From contig NZ_CP015732.1 of the NCBI RefSeq assembly GCF_001750145.1, positions 496,001 through 560,000 of the forward strand: a stretch of DNA of 64,000 nucleotides. Reading direction: 5' to 3'. Made by a program: the position numbers and the translations under genes. Source of the stretch: Arthrobacter sp. U41. Its GTDB lineage: Bacteria > Actinomycetota > Actinomycetes > Actinomycetales > Micrococcaceae. The notes beneath the pieces are model-generated. The model made no database searches and was not told the DNA's origin. It was given only the letters and a program-made list of their open reading frames with translations. This document shows positions 44,051-51,745 of this stretch, in pieces; position 1 is the first letter of the stretch, and every line of letters begins with the position of its first letter.

Positions 44051-45543
44051 ACCAGCCAGGTGTCTCCGGGCCCGTGCAGCCCCTCTGGCGCAACCGGGAC
44101 TTCGCCCTGGCCGGCAGCGCCCGCTTCATCGCCACCGCCGGCATGGGTGCCGTCATCATCAGCGTCATGCTGCACCTGCAGAACCTGGCCTCCGCCGGCC
44201 AGACGGCGGTTGCCGGGCCCTGGCTCGTGGCGGCCTATCTGGTCTGCTCGGCGCTCCCGCTGGTCCTGCTGGCCCCGTGGGCCGGTCGACTGGCGGACAC
44301 CCGGGATTCACGGACGCTGACGACGGCGTCGTCCCTGGTCAGTGCCGCGGCAGTCGCCGGCATGGGCCTGGGGATGCAGTTTCTGGACAACTACCTTCCG
44401 GTGCTGTTTGCCATGACCTTCCTCCTGGATTCCGCCCAGGCCGTGGCCGGGCCGACCTGGCAGGCCCTGCTCCCCAGAATCGTGGGCGAGGAACGGACAC
44501 CGCGGGCGCTGGGCACCATGCAGGCCACCATCATGATCGCCGGCATGGTGGGCCCGGCAGCCGGCGGCCTGCTCAGCGGCTGGGGCGGATCCGGCCTCGT
44601 GTTTGCCGTCGCCAGCGGGTGCTACCTGGCGATGGCCGGGGGCGCTCTGCTGATCCGGACCCGCCGCGGCACGGCCGCCGAACGGGCCGGCAAGGAAAGT
44701 CCTGCGCTGCTGGACGGACTGCGCCTGATCCGGCGGGACGGCCTGGTCTGGGCGCTGGTCCTGGGTGCGCTGTTTTTCATCACCGTCGGCGAGGCGACCA
44801 ATGTCCTGGAAGTGTTCCTGGCCCGCGACGAGCTCGGCGCCACCGAAACGCAGTACGGTCTGCTGGCCGCGTCGTTTGGTCTTGGCATGGCCTCGGGGGC
44901 GGCGCTGGCGGGCCGGATCAGGACCGCTCCAACCCGGCTGCGGATGCTGCTGGCCTCGATGGCCCTGACCTCGGCCTTCCTGGGGATCATGGCTTTCGTG
45001 CCGAGTATGGAACTTTTGTTCGTGGCCTACACCGCGATGGGGGCCGCCTGCGGTGTGCTGAACGCGTGTTTCGGGGCCATTGCGATCGTGCGGATTCCGG
45101 AAAGCGGCCGCGGCCAGGCGATGGCGATCATCGGCGGAATGACCCGGGCCGTCTCCATCGGGGCGCTCGCGCTGGGCGGACTGCTCGGCGCCCTGTTGCC
45201 GATCCGGATGAGCTTCCTGCTCGCCGGACTGGGCGGGGTTCTGGCCGCCGTGGCCGTCGCCGCGTATGTCCTGCCCCGTTTCGGCAGCGAGGGCGCGGCA
45301 GGCCCAGCGGTTCCGGCGGCGTCTGCCCCGCCGGTGTGGGGCGCACCGGCCGTCTCGCCCGCGGCCGTCTCGCCCGCGGCGGCCGCGTCAGGCGGGCAGC
45401 AGGAACCCGTCGCGGACCAGGTTGCCCACCTCGGTGAGCACCCCGCCGCGGAAGGCCTCGGCGTCCCAGTCCTGGCCCCCGCCCAGCAGCGCCTCGAGGG
45501 CGCCGATGATCTGCCCGACGGACAGGTCGCCGTCGCACGCTGA
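44032..45543 (+). CDS. MFS transporter
   Basis: Twelve-helix major facilitator protein of 503 aa, probably a drug or metabolite exporter. First helix FALAGSARFIATAGMGAVII; motif A-like GRLADTRDSRTL after helix 2; typical central loop and helices to about residue 415. The last 85 residues are Ala/Pro-rich and then read antisense through the 3' end of the convergent methyltransferase gene; the overlap is 156 bp. ATG at 44032 is supported by the TTGACA/TACCTT promoter 7 bases upstream. Likely controlled by the divergent regulator. Confidence 0.88.
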   Translation: MKRVFHNQPGVSGPVQPLWRNRDFALAGSARFIATAGMGAVIISVMLHLQNLASAGQTAVAGPWLVAAYLVCSALPLVLLAPWAGRLADTRDSRTLTTASSLVSAAAVAGMGLGMQFLDNYLPVLFAMTFLLDSAQAVAGPTWQALLPRIVGEERTPRALGTMQATIMIAGMVGPAAGGLLSGWGGSGLVFAVASGCYLAMAGGALLIRTRRGTAAERAGKESPALLDGLRLIRRDGLVWALVLGALFFITVGEATNVLEVFLARDELGATETQYGLLAASFGLGMASGAALAGRIRTAPTRLRMLLASMALTSAFLGIMAFVPSMELLFVAYTAMGAACGVLNACFGAIAIVRIPESGRGQAMAIIGGMTRAVSIGALALGGLLGALLPIRMSFLLAGLGGVLAAVAVAAYVLPRFGSEGAAGPAVPAASAPPVWGAPAVSPAAVSPAAAASGGQQEPVADQVAHLGEHPAAEGLGVPVLAPAQQRLEGADDLPDGQVAVAR

Positions 45544-47025
45544 GACGAAGCCGGCCAGCTCGGTGCTCAGCAGGTTGGTGCGGCGGAGGCCGGCGCCCTG
45601 GCGCAACAGGATAACGCCGGGGTGTTCGGCTCCGGGGCGCTGGTGCCGTTCCTCGGTGACATCCTCGGCCACCAGCAGGTGCGCGGCCGCCAGGTCGTGG
45701 GCGGCCAGCCAGTCGGCGCGTTCCACGGCGGCGCCCAGGTGCGGGCCGACGGGCTGCTCGATCGGGTAGGTGATCTCCTCGAAGCGCCGCACCACCGGGG
45801 TGGCCCCTTCGGCGGGCCTCCGCAGCCAGATCATCCCGAAGCCGATCGCCTCGACGCTGCGGGAGGCGAAGTCGTCCAGATAGGCGGCGTACGAGTCCTG
45901 GTAAAGCCGCCGGTCCCGGGCCTCGGAGGCGTCCTGCAGCCAGGTTTCGGCGTACTGTTCCGGGCTGACCTGCTCGCGCTGGATGAACCAGACGTCCGCG
46001 TCCGGGCCCGCCCAGCTTTGCGGGCGTTCGTCCCAGCCTCCGCCGGCCGGGATCTCCCAGTTGCCCAGCAGCTGGGCTGTTCCGGCTGGGGCGAGGACCG
46101 AGGGAAGGGCCCGGACCAGCGCGGCGACGATCTCATCGCCCGGCAGGCCGCCGTCGCGGTAGGTGAACTGGTCCGCGGCGGCCTCCCCCGGGCTGCGCGG
46201 CGTGATCACGAACGGCGGGTTGGAGACCACCAGGTCAAACTCCTCACCTGCCACCGGGTCGAGCAGGGAGCCCTGGCGCAGGCTCACCCGGGCCTCCAGG
46301 TCGGAGGGGTCCAGATGCAGCTGGCCGGCATTGAGCAGCAGGTTGAAGCGGGTGAACGCCAGGGCACGGGCGGAGATATCCGTGGCGGTCACATGCTCGG
46401 CGTGGTGCAGCAGGTGGAAGCTCTGGATGCCGCAGCCGGTGCCGAGGTCCAGCGCGCGGGCCACGTGGCGGCGGGCGGTGACCTGCACCAGGGTGGTGGA
46501 TGCCTGCCCGATCCCGAGCACGTGGTCGTGGCGCAGCACACCGGGGCGCTGATGGGCGGCGAGGTCGCTGGCGACCCAGAGCTCCGCGCCGCCGCTGCTG
46601 ACAGCGTCATCCCCGGGGGTTCCGTCCCAGCCGTAGGGCCGAAGATCCACTTTCGCCTGGATCAGGCCCTCCGCGGACGGCTCCACGAGGCCCAGTTCCA
46701 GCAGGCCGGCGGTGCGAATGCCGGGCAGGGCGGCGTCGAGGGTTGCGGCGGGCTGCGGTTCGGGCAGCAGCCAGAAGCGGACGACGGCGGCGAGCGCCGC
46801 CGTCGTCGGCTCCCCGAGGCGGGCTGCCTCGGTAACGATCAGCGCGGGGACGAGCTGGTCACGGCTCAGGGCGCTGTGCGCGGCTGCACCGAGCAGCCCG
46901 GCCACGCCGTCCACGGTGTAGCCGATGCCGCGCAGGTCCGCCGCCAGGGAGTCGAGCAGGCCGGGCAGGTCGCTGCGCGGGGCATCGGGGGTATTGCCGG
47001 CCGTGAAGTGCGTTGAGGAAGTCAC
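45388..47025 (-). CDS. class I SAM-dependent methyltransferase
   Basis: Protein of 545 aa. A helical N-terminal domain of about 180 residues is followed by a Rossmann methyltransferase domain with motif I LDLGTGCGIQSFHLLHH near residue 195 and the catalytic VVSNPPFVITPR near residue 270, the NPPY/F motif of N6-adenine and N5-glutamine methyltransferases. An extra C-terminal domain of about 180 residues ends the protein. The substrate could be a nucleic acid base, glutamine or rRNA; the family is widespread but uncharacterised in actinobacteria. Its 3' end overlaps the MFS frame. Confidence 0.85.
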   Translation of the reverse strand: MTSSTHFTAGNTPDAPRSDLPGLLDSLAADLRGIGYTVDGVAGLLGAAAHSALSRDQLVPALIVTEAARLGEPTTAALAAVVRFWLLPEPQPAATLDAALPGIRTAGLLELGLVEPSAEGLIQAKVDLRPYGWDGTPGDDAVSSGGAELWVASDLAAHQRPGVLRHDHVLGIGQASTTLVQVTARRHVARALDLGTGCGIQSFHLLHHAEHVTATDISARALAFTRFNLLLNAGQLHLDPSDLEARVSLRQGSLLDPVAGEEFDLVVSNPPFVITPRSPGEAAADQFTYRDGGLPGDEIVAALVRALPSVLAPAGTAQLLGNWEIPAGGGWDERPQSWAGPDADVWFIQREQVSPEQYAETWLQDASEARDRRLYQDSYAAYLDDFASRSVEAIGFGMIWLRRPAEGATPVVRRFEEITYPIEQPVGPHLGAAVERADWLAAHDLAAAHLLVAEDVTEERHQRPGAEHPGVILLRQGAGLRRTNLLSTELAGFVSACDGDLSVGQIIGALEALLGGGQDWDAEAFRGGVLTEVGNLVRDGFLLPA

Positions 47026-47063
47026 CGGACAAGTTTAGTCCCGGCCCCGGCGGCGGGGGGCCG

Positions 47064-47831
47064 CTAGAGGTGCTTCGCGGCGTAGATCCCCAGGGCGTCA
47101 CGGACGAAGGCCGCCCCGGCCTCGCCGCCGTAGTTCGCGGCAAAGCGCGCATCGGCCACGTACATCTCGCCGAGCCCGGTGAGGTATCCCTTCAGGCCGC
47201 CGGGCCCGCCGGCGGGCCCCGACGCGGGTGTGCCGGGAATTCCGGTGAGCCATTCAACCTGCCGCCGGGCCAGCTCCTGCGCCTCGGCGCTGTCGGCCGC
47301 GGCCCCCGACTCCGCTGCGGCGATCCAGTCGCTGCCCAGCTGCCGGGAGCGCTCCTTCCAGGCGGCCTTCTCCCCGGCGCCCATCCCGCGCCACCAGGAG
47401 TCGCTCGTCGCGTACGCATCCTTGCCCCAGCGCTCCTCGACCTCGTCCTTGTACTGCGTGTGGTCAAAGCCGTCGAAAATCTTCTCCGCCATGATCGGCC
47501 CTCCTTCTTCCAGTGCTTCAATCGTCCGCCGGACCGAGGCGATCTGCCGCGCGAGCCGGTCCTGTTCCTGCCGCAGCCAGTCCAGGTGGCGGGCCAGCGC
47601 CTGGGCGGCATCGGGCTGGTGGTCGAGGACCTCGGCGATGGCCGCGAGTCCCAGCCCGAGGTCCCGCAGGAGCAGGATGCGCTGCAGCCGGACGAGCGAG
47701 GCCTGGCTGTAGAACCGGTAGCCGTTCTCGCCCGTCCGGCTGGGCTTGAGCAGTCCGATCTCGTCGTAGTGGCGCAGCGTCCGGCTTGTGGTCCCGGCGA
47801 TTCTGGCGATCTGTTGCACTGACCATTTCAC
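47064..47831 (-). CDS. MerR-family regulator with TipAS domain
   Basis: Transcription factor of 255 aa. N-terminal MerR HTH (SVQQIARIAGTTSRTLRHYD, IGLLKPSRTGENGYRFYS), a coiled-coil dimerisation helix (residues 75-110, LARHLDWLRQEQDRLARQIA), then a TipAS-type effector domain with YKDEVEERWGKDAYATSDSW and the closing FVRDALGIYAAKHL. TipA-type proteins bind thiopeptides and other drugs covalently or tightly and activate their own promoters. A MerR-style promoter with a 19-bp spacer and central dyad lies 48 bases upstream, which supports autoregulation. Confidence 0.93.
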   Translation of the reverse strand: MKWSVQQIARIAGTTSRTLRHYDEIGLLKPSRTGENGYRFYSQASLVRLQRILLLRDLGLGLAAIAEVLDHQPDAAQALARHLDWLRQEQDRLARQIASVRRTIEALEEGGPIMAEKIFDGFDHTQYKDEVEERWGKDAYATSDSWWRGMGAGEKAAWKERSRQLGSDWIAAAESGAAADSAEAQELARRQVEWLTGIPGTPASGPAGGPGGLKGYLTGLGEMYVADARFAANYGGEAGAAFVRDALGIYAAKHL

Positions 47832-47878
47832 CTGGCTGCCCCTTTCCGCTCCGGCGCCGGCCTCGGGCCGGTGATCCG

Positions 47879-47909
47879 ATGCTAGGGCTTGACGCTACGT
47901 CAAGGTCAA
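47879..47909 (-). promoter_or_regulatory. MerR-type promoter of the TipA-like gene
   Basis: Minus strand -35 TTGACC (47909-47904), 19-bp spacer (47903-47885) and -10 TAGCAT (47884-47879). The dyad CTTGACG-cta-CGTCAAG (47888-47904), 7-bp perfect arms, fills the spacer. The over-long spacer with a central dyad is the classical architecture that MerR proteins untwist to activate. Confidence 0.8.
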
Positions 47910-48004
47910 GGATGGTCCGCCGGAGGGGCCCCCGGCAGGTCCGCGGGGCGTTCAGGGCGGCCGGGGAATCAACCGGACACCGGCAACGGCGGTAAGTTGG
48001 AGGC

Positions 48005-48508
48005 ATGCTCTTCCTTCTCCCCGGCCCCCGCCGTCCCCGGTCTATTGGGCACGCCGGCCGGTCGTTCGGCCGCGCGTCCCGATTGTTCGGCCGCGCCGGG
48101 CTCGGCGTTGCGGCGGGCGCCGCCGTCGTCCTGGCAGCGGCAGCTTGCTCACCGGCCGGTTCCATCGAGTCGGCCGATGTGCCGGCGTGGAAGGCCACGG
48201 CGCTTCCCTCGGCCGACGGGATAGTGCTCGAGGACGCGGGAAAAATCCTCAACCGGGATCCGATCGCCAAGACCGCCACCGGGATCGGCGCGGGCTCCTA
48301 TGTCCTGACCGTCAGCTGCGACGGCGGCGGCAAGGCCTTCTTCGAGGTCTCCCTCGACGGCACCCGGCTGACCGAGGCCGGCGCGGCCTGCAACGGCAGC
48401 CGCGAGACGGCGCGGATCAGGGTCCCCGCCGCCGGAACGCTCCAGATCAGCGCCTCAAGCGTAGATGCCCCGCTCATTTACGGGTACCAGTTGGTGCCCG
48501 CGGAGTAG
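48005..48508 (+). CDS. lipoprotein of unknown function, paralogue 1 of 3
   Basis: Protein of 167 aa. A long basic N-terminus and hydrophobic core lead to lipobox LAAAAC (Cys48). The mature part has a GSYVLTVSC strand, about 24 residues later AACNGS, then RVPAAGTLQISAS and a closing IYGYQL. The same pattern, GxYx[LV]Txx-Cys...CGS...lipophilic PAG...tyrosine strand, occurs in the next two genes, suggesting a small beta-sandwich with one disulfide anchored outside the cell. TAAGTT lies 6 bases before ATG. I recognise no named family. Confidence 0.75.
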   Translation: MLFLLPGPRRPRSIGHAGRSFGRASRLFGRAGLGVAAGAAVVLAAAACSPAGSIESADVPAWKATALPSADGIVLEDAGKILNRDPIAKTATGIGAGSYVLTVSCDGGGKAFFEVSLDGTRLTEAGAACNGSRETARIRVPAAGTLQISASSVDAPLIYGYQLVPAE

Positions 48509-48574
48509 CACCCGCACTCCGACACGGCCGGGACGCCGGACTTGTGCCCAATGCCCCGCCGCTAGGCTCGGTGC

Positions 48575-49148
48575 ATGTCTGCTACTGGGGGAACGCACCG
48601 GACGGCCCGAACTGCACTGCTACTGGCAGTGGCCGCCGCTGCCGCGGCACTGGCCGGGTGCGAATACGCCGACGACGTCGGATCCTCACCGGCTGCGTCC
48701 GGCCCTCCCGCCCGGTCGTACCCGGCCAGGGCGCCGTTGCCCACCCGGGACCCGGACCTTGTCGCCGCCGAAACCCGCAATCTGCTGGAGCTCGGGGCCG
48801 TCCTCGACGACTCAGCGGGCGGGCAGCTGTTCGGCGGATCGGGCGGAATCGGCGACACCAGCAGCGGAGGATTCAGGTTCTCGGGCGTGGTCACACGGGC
48901 CGGCCAGTACAAGGTCACGGCGGCCTGCGTTGGGGCGCCGGATGCGCACCTGTCGGTCATCCAGCGCCCGCCAGGGCGGCACGCTTCTTGAGCGCAGCAT
49001 CGACTGCGGCAGCGCGGCGGAAGCGCTGGTGGACCTGGTGCCCGGGACTGTTTCGGCTCATCTCATCCGGTATGGCGGCGTCGTCCCAGGGCCCGGAACC
49101 GGTGCTGTCGCAGGCGTCCGGATCAGCTTCGACGAGCCGGGGCAGTAG
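48575..49148 (+). pseudogene. lipoprotein paralogue 2 of 3, frameshifted
   Basis: Reads from ATG (TAGGCT 6 bases upstream) through lipobox AAALAGC and AGQYKVTAAC, then stops early at 48991 (138 aa). Removing one base near 48963-48970 restores a frame that continues GGTLLERSIDCGSAAEALVD and VSAHLIRYGG to a stop at 49148, giving 190 aa with the second conserved Cys-Gly-Ser. So the ancestral gene is broken by a single-base insertion, or the sequence has an error. An Ala-rich signal and a Pro-rich linker follow the family design. Confidence 0.75.
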
Positions 49149-49221
49149 CTGGCGGCGCGACGCTTCGTTTGCGCGCCGCCAGGCTCTGGCGCCCGGGCAA
49201 GGTCGGGGTTAAAGTCAGGAC

Positions 49222-49767
49222 ATGCCCACTGTTCCGGTGCCGAGCGTGCCCCGGACTCGCACAGCAACCGCAACTGCCGTGCGGCTCTTCCTGACGCTGG
49301 CGATGGTTATGGCGCTGGCTGGCTGCGCCTACGAGTATGATGACGGTTTTGCCAGCGGCACGGCGTCCGCGTCCTCCCCGGCGTTCACCGACGCTGCCCT
49401 GCCGCGGGATCCTGCGACGCGGCGGCCCGTCTCCGGGGCGGAGCTGGATGCGTGGGTGGAGCTGGTGCTCCCCGCCACCGAGAGCCAGGTGTTCCACAGC
49501 AACTACGGCACCCTGGGATCGGATGAGGAACGGGAAGAGACAACCGCGAAACTGCCCGAGGGCAGCTACGCCTTAACCATCGCCTGCCGGAGCCCGCGGC
49601 GGGTCTCATTCACCATCAGCCACAGGAACACGGAGCTGGTGGACCTGAACCTGCGTTGCGGAAGCTCACGGGTGAACGTGGTGTATCTGCCCGCCGGCGC
49701 AGTGCTCACCATCCAAGTGGAAGCGAACGCCGGCGCCAACTTCGCCTACCGGGTGAGCCGGATCTAA
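49222..49767 (+). CDS. lipoprotein of unknown function, paralogue 3 of 3
   Basis: Protein of 181 aa. Lipobox MALAGC (CAYEYDDGFASG after it; compare CEYADDVGSS in paralogue 2), an intrinsically polar stretch, then EGSYALTIAC, a strand VSFTISH, DLNLRCGSSRVNVVYLPAGA and the closing FAYRVSRI. The two cysteines are 28 residues apart, as in the other two copies (about 24-30). TAAAGT lies 6 bases before ATG, so each of the three genes appears to have its own leaderless start. Function unknown. Confidence 0.78.
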   Translation: MPTVPVPSVPRTRTATATAVRLFLTLAMVMALAGCAYEYDDGFASGTASASSPAFTDAALPRDPATRRPVSGAELDAWVELVLPATESQVFHSNYGTLGSDEEREETTAKLPEGSYALTIACRSPRRVSFTISHRNTELVDLNLRCGSSRVNVVYLPAGAVLTIQVEANAGANFAYRVSRI

Positions 49768-49847
49768 GGCCCCGTCGGTCGGCGAACCCGAATGGCGGGG
49801 CTTCAGGGCGCAGGCTTCAGGGATTCAGGGATTCAGGGCGCAGGGTT

Positions 49848-50741
49848 TCAGGCCGCGCAGCCGTCCGGGCAGCGGAGCGTCTCCGGGCGGGCGGCGCAGT
49901 CCGAGCAGTAGAGCGTGAGCGTCCGGCAGGACTCGTTGGAGCAGTTCTCAAACTTGCTGGTGGGCGCCGAGCAGCGCACACATTCGCCGATGGTTTTCGC
50001 GTCCCCGCTGAATTCAAGGTGCATGCGCTTGTCGAACACGTAGAGGGAGCCCTCCCAGAGGCCACGGTCCTTGAAGGTTTCGCCGTAGCGGACGATCCCG
50101 CCGTCGAGCTGGTAGACCTCCTTGAAACCGCGGTTCACCATGAGGCTGGAGAGCACTTCGCAGCGGATTCCGCCGGTGCAGTAGGTCACGACGGGTTTGT
50201 CCTTGAGCGCGTCGTACTTGCCGGACTCGAGTTCCTTGATGAAGTCGTGGGTGGTGGCGACGTCGGGCACGACCGCGTCCTTGAATTTGCCGATCTGGGC
50301 CTCGAAGCCGTTGCGTCCGTCGAAGAAGACGACCTCCTCACCGGATGCCTTCCGCGCTTCCACAAGCCGGTGGAGTTCCTCTGGCTGGAGGTGCGTGCCG
50401 CCGCCGACGACGCCGTTGGCGTCGACCTTGAGCTCTCCCGGGGCACCGAAGGAGACGATCTCGTCGCGGACTTTGACGCTCAGCCTGGGGAAGTCGGCAG
50501 CCCCGCCGTCGGACCACTTCACGTCGATGCCGTGGAAGCCCTTGTATTCGCGGGTGGTCTTCACGTACTGCTTGACGGCGATCAGCTCGCCGCCGACGGT
50601 CGCATTGATGCCGTCCTTCGAGATGATAATGCGGCCGGTCAGGCCCAGCTTCTCGCAGAGTGCGCGCTGCCAGAGCCGGATGGCGTCCGGGTCCGCAAGA
50701 GGGGTAAAGCCGTAAAAGAGCACAATTCTGTTCAAAGCCAC
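49848..50741 (-). CDS. trhO: tRNA uridine 5-hydroxylase TrhO (rhodanese-domain)
   Basis: Protein of 297 aa. An acylphosphatase-like N-terminal domain ([16 protein letters not shown]) is followed by a rhodanese domain with catalytic Cys in [11 protein letters not shown] near residue 187, and a C-terminal Cys-rich region ([20 protein letters not shown], then CSDCAAR). TrhO (YceA) enzymes install 5-hydroxyuridine in the tRNA wobble position using oxygen. GTG start: TACCCT lies 6 bases upstream and there is no Shine-Dalgarno, so leaderless. The 80 bp after the stop contains short GGATTCAGG repeats only. Confidence 0.93.
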   Translation of the reverse strand: MALNRIVLFYGFTPLADPDAIRLWQRALCEKLGLTGRIIISKDGINATVGGELIAVKQYVKTTREYKGFHGIDVKWSDGGAADFPRLSVKVRDEIVSFGAPGELKVDANGVVGGGTHLQPEELHRLVEARKASGEEVVFFDGRNGFEAQIGKFKDAVVPDVATTHDFIKELESGKYDALKDKPVVTYCTGGIRCEVLSSLMVNRGFKEVYQLDGGIVRYGETFKDRGLWEGSLYVFDKRMHLEFSGDAKTIGECVRCSAPTSKFENCSNESCRTLTLYCSDCAARPETLRCPDGCAA

Positions 50742-50932
50742 GTTTTAAGGGTACTGGGTCGACTGAAAGCCCGGTGCCGCCGGGGTGGCCGTCGGCGCTG
50801 TGCGCGCGGGTGCCGCGGCCCCGACGAGGCGGGATGCATCCGCCGGGGCGATCCGGTCACAATTGCGTAAGCACGGCCTGTTCCCTGACCCGGCCCCTGT
50901 TGCTTGTGGCGGGGCTGGAATACGCTCATCAC

Positions 50933-51625
50933 ATGAGTCTTGAGGCCATGGTTGCAGACACCACGCATCTGCTGGAAATCTGGGTCACCGGCTGGGCCGG
51001 CTGCCGGGGATATGAGACACGCCGGGAGGGCCGGTTCCCTGCGGCTTTCAGGGCTGACACAACCCGCGAGTGGGAATATTTCGCCCATGACCCCTCCGAT
51101 GCGGAGTTCGCGGCGCTGGCCGCTACCACTGCTGAGGTCCCCGCCCGGATCCTCACGATCCTCACCAATGACGTTGCCCGGTACTCCTTCCTCGCCCAGC
51201 AGCACGGGCTCAATGTCACGTCAGCCTCGCAGACCATGATGATCGTGGACATGGAGACCCAGGACTCGGAGGACCCCTGGCTTCCGGATGATGATCTCCG
51301 GTGGGTGCAGTCCCGATCGGACGGGGTCCACCATGCCGTGGTCTACGCCGGGGACGAGGTGGCGGCGAGCGGGCGCGTGTTTGTGGCGGACCACACCGCG
51401 GTCTTCGACAAGATCGTCACCGAGCCCGCATACCAGCGCCGGGGCCTGGGCAGCTTCATCATGAGGGCCCTCGCCGCCGAGGCTTTCGAGCACGACGTCG
51501 AAAACGGCCTTCTGCTCGCGTCGCTCGACGGGCAGAAGTTGTACTCGCATCTCGGCTGGTCGGCGGTCTGCCATGTGCTGATGCTCTCCACCTCGGACGA
51601 GGGATCGGACCTGTCCGTGGGCTGA
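50933..51625 (+). CDS. GNAT-family N-acetyltransferase
   Basis: Acetyltransferase-fold protein of 230 aa. The acetyl-CoA motif A is YQRRGLGSFIMRALAAEAFE near residue 165, followed by GLLLASLDGQKLYSHLGW. The N-terminal 100 residues (HLLEIWVTGWAGCRGYETRR) are not typical of GNATs and may define a substrate site. ATG at 50933 is chosen because TACGCT lies 6 bases upstream; the frame is open a further 53 codons upstream, but that part is repeat-poor GC-rich spacer. Substrate unknown. Confidence 0.86.
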   Translation: MSLEAMVADTTHLLEIWVTGWAGCRGYETRREGRFPAAFRADTTREWEYFAHDPSDAEFAALAATTAEVPARILTILTNDVARYSFLAQQHGLNVTSASQTMMIVDMETQDSEDPWLPDDDLRWVQSRSDGVHHAVVYAGDEVAASGRVFVADHTAVFDKIVTEPAYQRRGLGSFIMRALAAEAFEHDVENGLLLASLDGQKLYSHLGWSAVCHVLMLSTSDEGSDLSVG

Positions 51626-51745
51626 GGCCCCCGGGCAGGCGGGACCTGCGCCTCCCGGTCCTGCGCCCCCGATCCTGGCCGGCCGGCCTCGGCTGGCGGG
51701 TTCCGCTCCCCCGGACGATTTGAGGCCGGGTGAAAGAATGTACGA

